From Heliocidaris erythrogramma (taxonomy: Eukaryota > Echinodermata > Echinoidea > Camarodonta > Echinometridae): a stretch of 64,000 bases of DNA. Below, in pieces: positions 45,227-57,739 of this stretch (position 1 is the first letter of the stretch; each line of letters begins with the position of its first letter). Under the pieces are notes generated by a model. It searched no databases. It had not been told where the DNA came from and was given only the letters and a program-made list of their open reading frames with translations. The stretch covers positions 34,232,598 through 34,296,597 of the forward strand of contig CM046858.1 in NCBI GenBank assembly GCA_025617745.1. Direction: 5' to 3'. A program made the translations under genes and the position numbers.

Positions 45227-46544
45227 ATGGTAATGAATATAAATCAATATAATATGGCTAAATCAAACAAAAGAATTCGAAGTGATTCCTCCGACTCTAT
45301 CTGTCCTGAATTTTTCCCTCATTTCCTTGTGATTGAGGCAATAGACCCAGCAAAACCATTAAAGATTTCTCCTTTTGCTATAAGCAAGGGTATTGAGGGG
45401 TTAATCGGATCTACAAAAAACATAAAGAGACTAAGATCAGGCAGTATATTGGTCGAGGTGGAAAAAGCTGTCCAGGCAAGTGGCTTGCTTAAGATTGATA
45501 ACTTTGTACAAATTCCTGTAAAAGTCATCGCTCACAAGACCTTAAATTCCTGCAAAGGGGTTTTAAGATGTCCCGACTTAAGGGACTGCGATGATGAAGA
45601 AATTTTGCAAGAACTTTCTGACCAACATGTCATCGATGTTAAGCGAGCTACTTTTTTACAGAATGGTTTAAGGAAACCTACTAATACACTGTTTTTAACT
45701 TTCGATCAGCCAAACCTTCCACAATATGTGAGGGTTGGTTACTTGAAAGTTGAAATAGAAAAATACATTCCAAACCCTATACGTTGTTTTAAATGCCAGA
45801 GATTTGGACATTTTAAAACAAGTTGCCAAAGAAAAGAATCCTGTGAAAAATGTGGTAGTGAAGAGCATAATGCCACTGATTGCCAGGCACAGATACAATG
45901 TATCAATTGCCATGGTAATCACTCTGCAAATTCTAAGGTATGTCCAAAATGGATTGAAGAAAAAGAAATACAAAGAATAAAGGCACTAAGAAACATTCCA
46001 TATCCAGAAGCAAAGAAGCTCTATCAGATCCAAAACAACAATGAACTGAATTCATATGCAAATAGGGTTAAACAAACAAAAGAGAATAACCAAGCAAATA
46101 GAGAGGTAAAACAATCACCCAAAGTAACAAGGGCTGTGCAAACTAATTTGACATGGTCATGTAACTTAGATAACCCAACCTTATTAAAACTTGATAATGA
46201 TTAACAAAGCAACTAACACCGAGAAAAGAAACACAATACAGAATCAGGGTCAAGAGAAAGCACAGACTAAATCTACACATGATCGTAGAAGTAGAAGTCT
46301 ATCTTGTGACCCTACTCCGAAAAATTCTAACATGTCTAAAGAAATCAAACAATCCAAAAATCATCCAACAAAGGATAAAAGTAAAGTGCAATCTAGTGTA
46401 ATTAAAAAGTCAACTGATGTGTTATCAACTAAAAATAGATATGAACCATTATTAGTGGAGGGGGTTGATGATATGGAAACTCTCCCCATTCACCAACCCT
46501 CTTCGAAACTTAAAATTATAAGGACTAATGAACGAGTCACATAA
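45227..46544 (+). pseudogene. LINE ORF1 (gag-like, zinc-knuckle protein)
   Basis: RNA-binding ORF1 protein of the LINE. The first frame (to 46204) has an RRM-like N-terminal region, then three CCHC knuckles: CFKCQRFGHFKTSC, CEKCGSEEHNATDC and CINCHGNHSANSKVC, at about residues 191-240. This set is typical of I/Jockey-superfamily ORF1. A +1 change near 46190-46200 moves the rest, a lysine- and serine-rich tail with NRYEPLLVEG near its end, to another frame (46191-46544). Stop codon TAA overlaps the ATG of ORF2 as TAATG (46542-46546). Start taken at 45227; in-frame ATGs follow shortly after, and the true start is uncertain. Confidence 0.85.
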
Positions 46545-49500
46545 TGCTGACTCAAAAAGAAAAGGCAGTTCTGCAATGAAACTGTCGTGGGCTTAAACCC
46601 AATTATGAGGAAATTAAGTGTCTCCTAATTAATCATAACCCTTATGTACATGTAGTTTGTTTACAGGAAACACTTTTAAAAGATTCAGACAAAAATTTAT
46701 TTAAGGGTTATGATATGTATAGTAAAACCAATAAATCTCTAATAGATGATAGGCCCATTGGAGGCTCCTCTATTTTAATAAAGAAAGGAATTCCACATGA
46801 AAATATTATACTTGATACTTGCATTCAGGCTGTAGCGGTTAAAACAACACTCCATCGCACAGTTACTATTTGTTCAATTTATATTCCTCCAAGGTATGAA
46901 TTGACACAAAATGAATTAAATAAACTAGTTGATCAACTTCCTGAACCATTTGTCCTATTAGGAGATTTTAATGCTCATAGTTCTCTTTGGGGATGCCAGA
47001 AGTCAAATAGACTCGGTAATATTTTAGAAATAATAATTGAAAACTTTGATTTATGTCTTTTAAATGATGATTCTTGTACATATCTTCATCCTGCCTCCGG
47101 TTCCACATCGGCTATTGATTTATCAATATGTTCAGCAAATATTATTATGGATTTTCACTGGCAGATACATAGTGATCAGTGTGGAAGTGATCATTTTCCT
47201 ATTTTTATTGACATTATTAAACCAATACCAGAAGAAAGAATTCCAAAGTGGCAACTTCAAAAAGCAAATTGGGGTGATTTCATAACACAGTGCAAACATA
47301 ATATTACGAAGGAACGTTTTGTGAACATCGCAGATTGTTTGACACTGTTTACAGACACATTACTGGACATAGCTAGCAAGACAATTCCCAAGTCTTCTAG
47401 CACCCTGCATAATAAACATAACCCTTGGTTTAATATAGAGTGCAAAGAAGCAGTTAAATGCCGAAAAGGGCACTAAGGAAATTCAACAAACAACCTACCA
47501 AAAATAATTTAATAAAATATCAAGAAGCACGAGCAAAGGCCCGAACTATAATCCAGAAAAATAGGAGAGAATCATGGAGAAAATTTGTCTCTAAACTAAA
47601 TACTCAAACTCCCATAAAGAAAGTATGGGATATGATTGGAAAAATAAGTGGAAAAAAGACAAATACATCTATTTCTCACTTAAATGACTCACATGGTAAT
47701 AAATGTACAGAAAATCAAGATATTGTCAACTTATTGGCAAATGAATTTGCAAACAATTCATCCTCCAAACATTATTCCCATACATTCCAGAACTATAAGA
47801 TCATAGCTGAGAAACAAAAAGTAAACTTTTTCTCAAATAATAGAGAGGATTATAATATTCCTTTTTCTCTTGCTGAACTAAATATTTCTCTTAATAAATG
47901 TCATGATACTGCAACTGGTCCAGATGATATTCATTATCAATTTCTTAAACATCTACCAGAAGAGTCTTTAATTGTTTTATTGGACATTATCAATGATATT
48001 TGGAGGAGAACTGGCAAATTTCCAAAATCATGGTGTGAAGCCATCATAATTCCCATCCCAAAGCCTGGGAAAGATGCATCTAACCCAACAAATTACCGTC
48101 CTATTTCTCTTACTAGTTGCCTATGTAAAACAATGGAAAGAATGATTAATGCTCGCCTAGTTTGGTTTTTAGAAAGAAATCATTTGATAACTGAATGTCA
48201 AAGTGGTTTTAGACATAATCGTACTACAACTGACCAACTTATCCGTCTTGAATCTTTTATACGAAATGGTATGGCCCGAGGTCACCATGTTGTCTCAATA
48301 TTCTTTGACCTTGAAAAGGCATATGACACAACTTGGAAGTATGGAATCCTTAAAGATCTTTATAATTTGGGTTGAGGGGCAGATTACCCACATTTATTGA
48401 GAGTTTCCTTTCACATCGGGTGTTTAGAGTTCGACTTGGGACCTCAATTTCTGAATTACATAATCAGGAAATGGTTGTTCCTCAAGGTAGTATACTTTCT
48501 GTTACCTTATTTCTAATTAAAATAAATAGTATCGTTGATGCTGTAAATCCTAGATTTGATAGATCATTATTTGTAGATGATTTTTCAATTTCTTGTTCAT
48601 CAACACAAATACCCATTATTGAGAGGCTATTACAAAATTGTCTTAACAGAATAGAGAAGTGGGCTGATGAGAACGGCTTCCGCTTTTCAAAAAAGAAAAC
48701 AGTATGTGTACACTTTTGTAATAAACGATCAATACATACAGATCCTCAAATAAGTATTAATGATGCTTTTATTCCCGTAGTTGAACAAGCCAAGTACCTT
48801 GGCTTAATTTTTGACAAACTTAATTTTAAAGCCCATATTGACTATGTTAGGAAATAATGTCATATATCCTTGACACTTTTGAAGGTGGTATCAAAAATGG
48901 ACTGGGGAGCTGACCGTATCGTATTGCTCCGTCTTTATCGATCATTAGTCCGATCAAAATTAGATTATGGTTGTCCAGTATATAGCTCTGCTAGACAATC
49001 TTACCTTGAAAAGCTGATACCTATTCAGAACCAAGGTCTCAGGCTTAGTCTTGGGGCGTATCGCACTTCCCCTATGGAGAGTCTCTATATAGAGGCCAGT
49101 GAACCTCCATTATTTTTGAGATATGAAAAACTATCATTACAATACGCACTGAAACTTAAAAATAACCCTCGAAACCCAACATATGAAGGTACATTTGTAC
49201 CACCATTCATTAATTTCTACACTAGTAAACCGTCAGCAATTCGACCTTTTGGCTTTCGTATCAAAGAAGCTCTCTTACAGATACTAACTACTGATAAGAT
49301 AGCTCCCTTTTTGGTTCCCACTAAAGGAATTTAAGAAGGGCACCGTTAGTGATTTAGTTTTCCAAAATGCATTTTTTGAACTTAAGAATAAATATTGTAA
49401 CTATCGTGCAATTTATACAGATGGGTCAAAGTACCAAAATAAAGTAGGTGCAGCAGCTACAAGCAGTTCGTTGCAAGTACAAATAAGATTGCCAGATAGT

Positions 49501-50205
49501 TCATCTATATTCTCTGCCGAGTTAGTGGCCCTAGGGATAGCTTTCGATATTATAGAAATCTGTGATGAACAGCGTTTCATCATTTTTACGGATTCCCTGT
49601 CGAGCTTAACGGCAATACAGGGAAGATGTCATAAACACCCATATGTTAGTCAATTATTAAAAACACAGTTTAAGATAAATGCTATGGGGAAAAGTGTAAT
49701 TTTTGCTTGGATTCCAAGTCATACAGGTATTAAAGGCAATGAAACTGCAGATAGGTTGGCAAGAGAAGCTTTAAATGAGGATATTACAAATATCCACATT
49801 CCTTGCAGTGATTTAAGAACAAAGATCAACAGTTACATTAAAAAGAAATGGCAAGCATTATGGAACTCTCATCCCAAGAATAAACTCTATCAACTTCAAC
49901 CTTCCATTGAACCTCGCCTCACATCTCCATTGTCTCGCCGGAGAGAGGACATTGTTTTGACCAGGGCTCGTATTGGTCATACATATTTAACACAATCATA
50001 TTTACTTAAAGCTGAGAACCCACCTAACTGTATAGCGTGTAACTGCCCACTCACAGTTAAACACATTCTTCTTGATTGTGTTGAATTTTCTCCAATTCGA
50101 ACCAAGTACTATACTGTTTCCGACTTGAAGACTTTATTCAGAGATATTCCTCAATCAAATATAATAGAATATCTTAAAGAGATTAAACTTTTTGTCCATT
50201 TTTGA
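46544..50205 (+). pseudogene. LINE ORF2 (endonuclease, reverse transcriptase, RNase H)
   Basis: Starts at the ATG of TAATG. Endonuclease: N-C-R-G-L block, CLQETLL, GDFNAHSSLWG, SAIDLSI and SDHFPIFI. Reverse transcriptase: NYRPISLTSCLCKTMERMI, FFDLEKAYDTTW (motif A), VVPQGSILS (motif B), LFVDDFSISC (motif C, catalytic DD kept). RNase H (49,4-49.8 kb): YTDGSK, SAELVALG, FTDSLSSL and SHTGIKGNETADRLA, with all four acidic or equivalent sites kept. A Cys/His knuckle (CIACNCPLTVKHILLDC) ends the protein. Lesions: TGA at the tryptophan of L-Q-W-N-C (46574 area), frame changes near 47460, 48370 and 49330, and an in-frame stop at 48858. Confidence 0.9.
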
Positions 50206-51275
50206 AAAGCTGGAAGTTTATTTTAAGTAAAACAATGTTAATATATATGCATGTTTATCTCAAATCGAACATTTATTGAAAAAAGGGCAATGCAACCCAA
50301 TACATACACAATATGTAATACTTTTAACATGGTAATATTATTCATGAGTACTCTGTACTAGGGAAAACTTATGGTATTTCAAATTGCATCTTTTTGGTTC
50401 TTTTTTAAAACGTCAATGTCTTCCTTAAGACAACGATCGAGTATGTTGGGTAGAGTGGACGACCTCTGGTCTGTGCTTGAGTTATCTTAGGGGGCCTTAA
50501 GTCCCTGATTAGCTATACACATAACATACCTTGTAAGAGCCGATAAGATGGCACATTAGATGGGGTAGGGGATCCGTACCATCTACCATACAGAAAGTTC
50601 GTCCAAAACATCCAAAAGAAAGTAAAATTGCATACACAAATATCATTCGTTTTTAAGTCCTTTTTAAAGTATTTCTCCTCATGGAATTTTATGTACTATG
50701 GATATTAAACTCGAACAAAATGAAAGCTCAAAACATGCACTCTGTTTTACAAAGGAAAATGTTATACATAAGTGAACCGGGTGCTGGGGCCTATGGTGGA
50801 TACTCATCTGCTGTAGGTCATCGGTTGGACTCTCACTCCTCCCACAACAGATCATACACGTGGTGGTATTTTATCACGATGGTCGGTGGTTGGTGTCTGA
50901 TCCTTCTCGGCTAGTCATTGGGAGTGGCTAGGTTCTAGCTCTCGCCCAGTTGGCTAGTAACTCAGTAACTCGGGGATCTACTTGAGAAGTAAGTCCTTGG
51001 TGGAAAGAAACTCCCTTTTATACTATTTTATGATCTATACGAACTGACTATAAATTATTGTTAGTCCACTTGGACATTGAATAAAGTGTATACAATACCA
51101 ATCATTGTGATCTGAATTTCAGAACTTAAGATTTTCATATACATGTATAACAGTCAAAATTTTTACGTAAAGTTTAACGTTTTAATGAAATTTTTAACTT
51201 TGTATCTATTAATGTCAGACACTTATATGACACTGTTGTGTTGATAGTGTCGTTAAACTTTTAACAATCAATCAA
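50206..51275 (+). other. LINE 3' UTR
   Basis: Non-coding tail of the element, about 1.07 kb. A short frame at 50681-50914 is not conserved in composition and is not called. Ends with the GACACTGTTGTG hairpin and AATC tandem. Confidence 0.75.
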
Positions 51276-51290
51276 TCATTCATTAACGTG
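51276..51290. repeat. Target site duplication, right
   Basis: TCATTCATTAACGTG, second copy. Part of its 5' end could also be read as the last ATC of the LINE tail. Confidence 0.9.
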
Positions 51291-52200
51291 ATACTCAGGG
51301 GCAGCGATCCGGGGGGGGGGGGGGGGGTGGTAGGCAGCGGGTACAGCCCCCCCCCCCCCCCCGACAAATTTTTTTGGGGAATAGTCACCCCAGAGATATT
51401 GAAGACCGAAAGAAAATGTGTTGCAAATAATGAGTAAAAGTTGCAATACCCTGTTGTATATCGTGTTATAGGCTCGTAAGTGGTATAAAATGCTCAGTTT
51501 CTATATTAAAAATGGAAATTTCCTAGCTCGGTCGCTACGCTCCCTTGCATACTAGTACTTGACCCCCCTGTTTTTGTCTGTGTCGGTTCCCCCCCCCCCC
51601 CGGCTGTGAAAAGAAATGGCCGCCCCCGGTGAGACTATCCTAATACTGTTGATGCATATAACCATTCATTTTGATATGTGTTTTTTTTCATAAATAATAT
51701 TTCTTAATCAAAATAACTTGATTGAAGTTAATTTGGTTAAAGTTATGAGAAAATCAGATTTCTGGGAACATTTTAATTTTATTATCAATTTTAACAAAGC
51801 TACTTATCAATTGTGAGAAAATGACAACACGAACTCACTACCGATTTGAGAATTTTCAGTCTTTAATAGGCTTTCATGTCATAAAAATTGACAACTCTTG
51901 TATTAGTTGACCGAACTCATTTTTTTTTACTTCCACTTGAAGCAACAATTATGACCGGAGTCTAGGTAAGAAACCGCGGAACGTTTTTGAAAGTGGGGGC
52001 GGAGCGTGAGGGGGAAAGGGCACACCAGTTGCTGCGGAGCAGTACTGAAATAGCTGATGGCGTAAACGTGCAAATGGTGAATTATTGAAACTATAGGGTT
52101 TATGTGTTTAGTTTATCAGCGATTAAAAATAAAAATACATGTAGAATCATAAGATGCTATTGAAATTAAAAGCTTTAGGGGGGGGGGGGGGGGGTTAAGT
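51291..52200. other. No gene seen; poly-G/poly-C MITE remnant
   Basis: 51296-51630 starts CAGGGGCAGCGATCCGG and ends with the near complement GGCCGCCCCCGGTG, with long G and C runs inside, so it is probably a small hAT-type MITE. The rest is AT-rich. A poly-G run lies at 52179-52194. Confidence 0.45.
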
Positions 52201-52239
52201 TACTTATACGTCTAAAGGTCCATGGAGGACGTAATCAAT

Positions 52240-54850
52240 CTAATTGTGTGAACCAAAGTCCTGTTGTGTAAATACGCCAAGATTTATTTTTCTTCTGTCA
52301 TTCCTGCTGGCAAACTCATTACTGACTGATACCAGATCCAGAGATGATGAGCGCTCCTTATGTACATGAACAATTGCTAGGTGATTGAAACGGTCCTGGT
52401 TCATGGTTGATCTTAACCAGGTCTTCAACCGCCGCGCCGTTGAGAATGACCTATCCCCTACTGCATTGGTTGATGGGTTGACAAGGATAAGCTTTACCAG
52501 GATTTGAACTTTAGATATTAGTCCTTTCTGAGCTATGTCAAGTTCCTTCAACGCAACGTAGATATCAGTAAAACAACCATATTGGATATCAGTATTCAAC
52601 AATGAACTGAGGAGTGGCAGTTGTGCTTTTAGGCCCAGAATGTCCATGTCATCAGAATAGTTGTTCTCCATGTCCTCTAACTCATTAGAGACATCTTCCT
52701 CACGAAGAGATTTCAGAAGAAGCTCTTCTATTTGACGGTATGCGTGGAACCCGGGCTGATCAAATCGACGCTTGACTGCATTTATGGCAAGGTCCATGGC
52801 TTCAAAGTATTGCCTCTTGTAATAGGCTCTTGGTGAAGGCGGCAAAGATCCCTCTCCGCTTCCCACTTCAAAATGCTCAGGAGCTCTTCTGTGTCGTGGT
52901 AGCTGTGGTCCAGCTAGGCCAAGCTCTGTTGACCTCTGAAGCACATCAGCTTCTCAAACTTCTTATCACAACGGATCTTCCCTAGAGCCTCCGCCGTGAC
53001 CTTCGCATTGCGCTGACCTTGTGTTGCTGACATGGAGTCATGCAGTCATAGAATACACCTTGACACCTAGGTTAAGAGCAAAAAGATATTCGAACTTCTC
53101 CTTCTGTACCTTGACGCCAACAATTCTGGCTCTCATCTCCGAGTCTGGTCATTCGTCCAGACAGGCGTCCCATTCCATTAGGAGGGCCTCATAATTCTTG
53201 ATTATGCGATCGAAGCTCTGTCCCCACTGTCCCCCACGTCCAACGTGTCGGGCAAATCACCTTCAAACCCGCAGCTTCTAAGTCAATGTCCTCTTTAATC
53301 TGATCCAGGAAACCTTGGCGCTTGGGTAAAAACTTAATCAATATCCAAGGCATCTGATAGCAGCTTTGACCCCTTTGTAGCATCACTTACTGCCAGATTC
53401 AAGGCGTGTCCATGGCAATGTATTAAATAAGCCCTTGGGCCTCCAGCCGCGTAGCCAGGATTTCATTTTAGGAGGTGCGGTTGACCCCAGGGGGTGGGTG
53501 CAGGGAGGGGGAGTTTCCCCCTTGCCGCGCGAAGCGCGAAAGCTTTGACATTTGAGCAAATTCGAGAGAAAGGTAACGGCTCGTAGCACCTTTTTTTTAG
53601 GTGGAAAGTTAATTCGACGCTCTGACTGCTTTTAAATTATTTGGGTGCAATAATGCACTATATATAACAACGGGGGGGGGGGGGGGGGAGGGGGCATAGG
53701 GATTGAGGGGGGAGTTTCTTCCTTCCCGCGCGATCAGCGCGAAAGCTTTGACGTTCTGGCAAATATGAAAGAAAGATGACGGCTCTTGTTGCACCTTTTT
53801 CAGGCGAAAAGTTAGTTCGATGCCCTGACTGCTTTTCAATTTTTGGACGCAATACAGCACTGTATTTAACAGCGGTGGGCGCGCAGGAAGACATTCTGCC
53901 AAATTTGAGAGAAAGATATTAAGGGGGCCCCCATTCCCCCCCCCCCCCCCCCTGGCTACGCGCCTGTGGGCCTCCGACAGGGTTTGTTGAGCGACCCCTC
54001 GTCGTGAACCAGCCATCGGGCCACCGGCATCATAGCACTGTCGACGACAGTTAGACAATGTCAAATTCATCCTTGTGATTGCGTCCTTGATGACTTCCAT
54101 GATCGTATCTGCCTTGATATTTGGGATGTGATAGAATCCAATGAATTATTCAGGTGGTTGCAGCTTCTCATCGACCCACCTGATGCAAAGTGTTAACTGT
54201 TCTTTATTCTAGATGTCAGTGCATTCGTCTGCCAAGATAGAGAAGAAGACGCCGTTCCTGATAGAAGATGCTACTTCCCGCAAGACCTGAAGGGCCATTA
54301 TTTCTAGCATTTCGTTCTGGACATCGTGAGAAATGTATTTGTCAGTTTTCTTCTTCAACCACTCTACCATTCGGGGGTCATCTTTAGCTCTGATGTGGTA
54401 GATTTGGAGTACATTTGACTCTTCATCTTCATTGCCTTGAATGGCCAATCCCTGTCTGGCTAAAAACTGAATGTTCTGGATGATCTTAGCAACGTTTCTT
54501 CGACTTTCTTGCTTTTCTTCACTGAGGTTCTTTTGCATCAACGCAGCAACATCAGGACACTGCTTGGGGAGAACAATCATTGCCGATACAGCTGACTTGT
54601 GACAGTGTGAAACTTGGTGCTCCCGAAACTTTTCTGTGGCTTTCTTCTAGTCTAAAATGAAAGCATTTTCCTTGTTTCTAGCAGCAAGAATTTTGTTTTC
54701 TTGTTCAGCGAGTAGGCAGGTATGGCAGAGGATGGCATCTCGAGATTCGTCGTAGAGCAACCAGGGAAATTCATCAAACCAACCGGGCTGAAATGACCTT
54801 TTAAAGTGTTTGTATTCTTTTTTAGGAAACGGAAAGTCCGTGACTGGTTA
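52240..54850 (-). pseudogene. Decayed hAT transposase (ZMYM1/DUF4371 type)
   Basis: Broken frames on the minus strand give, in order: a TTF-type zinc-finger region (FQPGWFDEFPWLLYDESRDA, ILCHTC, near 54700-54790), a DUF4371 segment (IQFLARQGLAIQGNEDEESN, HDVQNEMLEIMALQVLREVA, ILADECTDI, 54209-54580), a linker (MEVIKDAITRMNLTLS, 54100 down), and, after an inserted MITE, LDQIKEDIDLEAAGLKVICP plus TRWT (53.2-53.4 kb) and the C-terminal hAT dimerisation block (ARRLKTWLRSTMNQDRFNHL, 52240-52944). This is the usual order of the family. Several stops and frameshifts plus the insertion make it non-functional. Element ends were not found, and the repeat at 54888 may belong to its 5' side. Confidence 0.85.
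53444..53966. mobile_element. 523-bp hAT-type MITE inside the hAT transposase
   Basis: Ends CAGCCGCGTAGCCAGG and the complement of CAGGCGCGTAGCCAGG. TGGGCCTC occurs directly outside both ends (53436-53443, 53967-53974), an 8-bp target duplication, and the transposase reading resumes on either side. The interior has two to three tandem copies of a roughly 200-bp block (AGGTGGAAAGTTAATTCGAC / AAAGTTAGTTCGATGCC and CTGACTGCTTTT) shared with 40600-40880. Confidence 0.85.
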
Positions 54851-54887
54851 GGTTTGTGAGGGGTAATAAGCCAGTTCGGGGTTAGCG

Positions 54888-55180
54888 CATGGTACAAATG
54901 ACCCCAAATATCCACAGATATTTTAGACATGGAGGGTCCCTTTATGTGCACTTCAGAAAAATAACTCTGGGAGTGATAGAGGTGCCTCATGAATAGCTTT
55001 TGTTTCCCCCTTTAAAAAGAATACTTCCACCTGGATATCATGGAATGCACCATTAGTGCATAATTGAATAATGATTACATGACATTCATGAGCACATATC
55101 GAATATTAGTGTCAGTGGGTTTTAGAATTTGGTAGAGATGACCTTTATCTGCTCATGCTCAGATTGCATCTCCGAAGTGG
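54888..55180 (+). repeat. Dispersed repeat shared with 35838-36095
   Basis: Same blocks and order as at 35838. The region joins the 5' side of the hAT transposase remnant. Confidence 0.7.
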
Positions 55181-56703
55181 CTTATTGTTTTTTGATGTGC
55201 TTTATCATCCCCAGTATAACTTGAAAATGGAAGGGTAACTACAGGATCTTTCAATGATGTAGCTGCTGTAGAAGCACCAGCGATATTATCTTCGTTCAGT
55301 GCATGATCTTGCACAGCAGTAGATGAGCATTTTTGTTATCAGAGTCAGCTTGTTTAGGATTGAAGAAATTCTTTAGTCTCGATTGTGTTTTGCGCTTTTT
55401 AAGGGGCGACGTTTGCAAGACCTACCAGAATATTAAAAAAGGAACCAATATTTTCTAAGTAAAATGGGATAGACATATTCTACAATAAGTTGGAAAACAA
55501 CAAGATCTGGAGAAGATGTTTTGTTTCTCTTAACAAACAAACCTTGCATGAAACGAATCTGATGTTGGCGCAGACGCAGATGGCGCTATACATATTTTTC
55601 CGTCAGTCGCTTTGCTTTTTATATTAGAGATCAACAAATTCCTGATCAAGGGTTGATCCCGCATAAATACTCATTGGGAGAGATTTTTGTTTGTTTGTTT
55701 TTTGTCTAAAATGCTCTTTAATCGTGCATGATTTAGTTCCGCATACAACACAGGGTACTTTAAATAATAAAACCAATATTTAGGGCTAAACACAATTTCG
55801 CTGATATCGGGGGAGGGTCTAGCGGTACTGATATACACATTCCAGGAGAGGGAGGCATTTTATGAATGGACTTGTCGGATAAAGTATCTAACAAGTGGCC
55901 AGACCCTAAAGGTTGATATAGTAACAGGGGCCGGTGCTTCTCGGCCAATCAGAACCCAGGATTTTTCTGAACTTGTGGGATAAAATAGACTTGTCGGATA
56001 TTTCATCCGACAAGTCCTTTCATGTCACTGAAACACCCCCAGTTCAACACATGGGTAAATAGGCTACATATAATTCATTTTTATGTGGCCATGATACACG
56101 GACAATCAACGCTGAAAAATAGGAACATAAAGTGCGCAGTTTGTTTAAGGATTTTGCCCATTGATTAAGGATGCATTAGCAAGTGGCGGAATGTCTCCCT
56201 TGCACAAAAATCTGTCATGGCAGGGGGGGGGGGGGGGGGAGGCGGGTGGGGGCAGGGTAAGAGATCGCCCTCCAAACAAACATGAAACACAACAACAGGA
56301 CTTTTTTTTGGGGGGGGGGGCAATTGCAGACATACAGGGTAACAGCTTTTATACTAGCAAAAACTTTTTGTTGAGCAGCTAGCAAAGTACATAATTGTAT
56401 AGCAGTAAATTAGTTTTAAGATGTTTTGATTCGGTCTAGTTATTAGATTCATCTTATTTACTTCGATACTTAGCACTTATCCAACATATAATTCGACCTC
56501 TTTATCTTCACAATGATCCATCTTTTACTTGTGCTGAATCAGGAATCTCAAACGATCTTTCTTACTGTGCTGTGAACAGGGTAAGCGATGCTGTGCGTAA
56601 ATCGTAGTAGCGCTATAGGGCGTGTGGGAAATCCTCGTGTTTCTACTAGCGTGCACATAATAGTTTATCTATATCTACATAAAAACGTGTCTATTCCCTG
56701 TAG
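55181..56703. other. No gene seen; perfect hairpin and G-runs
   Basis: GACTTGTCGGAT (55988-55999) faces its exact complement at 56005-56016 with a 5-base loop. A related GGACTTGTCGGATAAAG stands alone at 55867. Poly-G at 56223-56239. No coding region is supported. Confidence 0.5.
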
Positions 56704-57446
56704 CCCTGATAGCAGAAAGTGTTAAAAATGACGTGATATTTACGTCGTGGTTTTCGTCTTTTTTACGTCCTGTAATTACGTCAATAAGACGACAACTTGC
56801 ACCAACGCAAGACGTCAAGAGGACGTCTTATTTTGACGTCATCTCTACGTCTTGTACACTGTAAAAACTAAAGTGCTACTTTTAGGGGCATGTATAGTGA
56901 CTGCACCTGAAATGCTGTTTATAGCACTTGTAATGTGCTAATTTACCAGCAAAAAAAAAATGTGACGTTACCGATGGACTAACGAATGCTTCTTGCAATC
57001 CAGTTTAGTCATGGGAGTCAAGTAGATAACATGAACTATGTGGTGTCGTAAATTCACTATGTAACAATATGATCTGCTCTAAGTCGTACAATGTGAGTTA
57101 GTCTAGCGGTAATGCCAGCAATTCTCGATCAGCGGACCCTGGTTCGAAGCTCGCCCAAATCATTTTTTTTTTAATGAATGTTTAGCAGTTTAAGGAGCCG
57201 GTCCAGCTCCCGTGAAAGTGCTGAAATAGCACGCTGTGTGCATTCAATAGCACTCTGAGTGCAGTCCCTATGCATGCCCTCAATTTTTCAGTTTTTACAG
57301 TGTACAGCTGACGTAAAAATAAGACGTCCTCTTGACGTCTTGCGTTGGTGCAAGTTGTCGTCTTATTGACGTAATTACAGGACGTAAAAAAGACGAAAAC
57401 CACGACGTAAATATCACGTAATTTTTAACACTTTCTGCTATCAGGG
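56704..57446. mobile_element. Young MITE with ACGTC-rich inverted ends
   Basis: Arms of about 135 bases start CCCTGATAGCAGAAAGTG and are almost identical in inverted orientation. Each carries several ACGTC words (TTTACGTCGTGG, TTTTTTACGTCC, AATTACGTCAATAAGACG, AAGACGTCAAGAGGACGTC). A second, more diverged inverted pair (TGTACACTGTAAAAACT, GTGCTAT, GCATGCATAG-like) continues inwards to about 230 bases per side. The centre holds a tRNA-like sequence. Near identity of the arms suggests recent mobilisation. Transposase absent. Confidence 0.85.
57092..57157 (+). ncRNA. tRNA-like sequence in the MITE centre
   Basis: TGTGAGTTAGTCTAGCGG resembles an A box and GGTTCGAAGC a B box. GTGAG near the start can pair with CTCGC near the end as an acceptor, and a T9 run follows within 12 bases. 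No clear anticodon arm, so it is called tRNA-like only. Confidence 0.4.
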
Positions 57447-57739
57447 AGGTAGGCACGCCAACACATCAGGAAAGCGCAGTTTTTGTGTGGGCATATTGCA
57501 CAGGCATTTTTGTACACAAGGTCTACCAAAGCAGATCTCATTGCTCATGATTTGGAAATAACAAAGTGATGAAAATCTTATACATTTTTTAACATGAAAA
57601 AGGATTTGTTGTTCATCATTAATCATTCGTACCGAATGTGAACCACGACACAAATTTGCAATTAATTTCTGAATTTTGGCCAATTTCATTTTTCTCCATA
57701 CCAATCTTTGAATTTATCACACAGAATCTTGATGTCAGC
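57447..57739. other. Upstream of the NLR leader exon
   Basis: No repeats recognised. CACACAG at 57718-57724 is a possible splice acceptor just before the leader exon, and an open frame extends from it into the exon, so a 5' untranslated or further coding exon upstream is possible. No clear TATA box. Confidence 0.45.

Larger units (their letters stand above)
44722..51275 (+). mobile_element. Full-length I-superfamily LINE (Nimb-like), mutated
   Basis: A 6.55-kb element with 15-bp target duplications, a 0.5-kb 5' UTR starting TCCCCTGCGGGTCGGGGAG, two ORFs, a long 3' UTR and an ATCA-type tail (AACAATCAATCAATCA). ORF1 has CCHC knuckles; ORF2 has endonuclease, reverse transcriptase and RNase H, the combination of the I superfamily, and the marine Nimb clade fits best. 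About six lesions (one in ORF1, five in ORF2) make this copy inactive, but the intact duplication and well-kept motifs show it inserted fairly recently. A GACACT/AGTGTC stem near the 3' end (51229-51251) may be the RT recognition hairpin. Confidence 0.9.

Noticed and set aside
57638-57739. Extension of the NLR leader upstream of 57740
   Set aside because: No ATG in this stretch, and a likely splice acceptor at 57718-57724 separates it from the exon.
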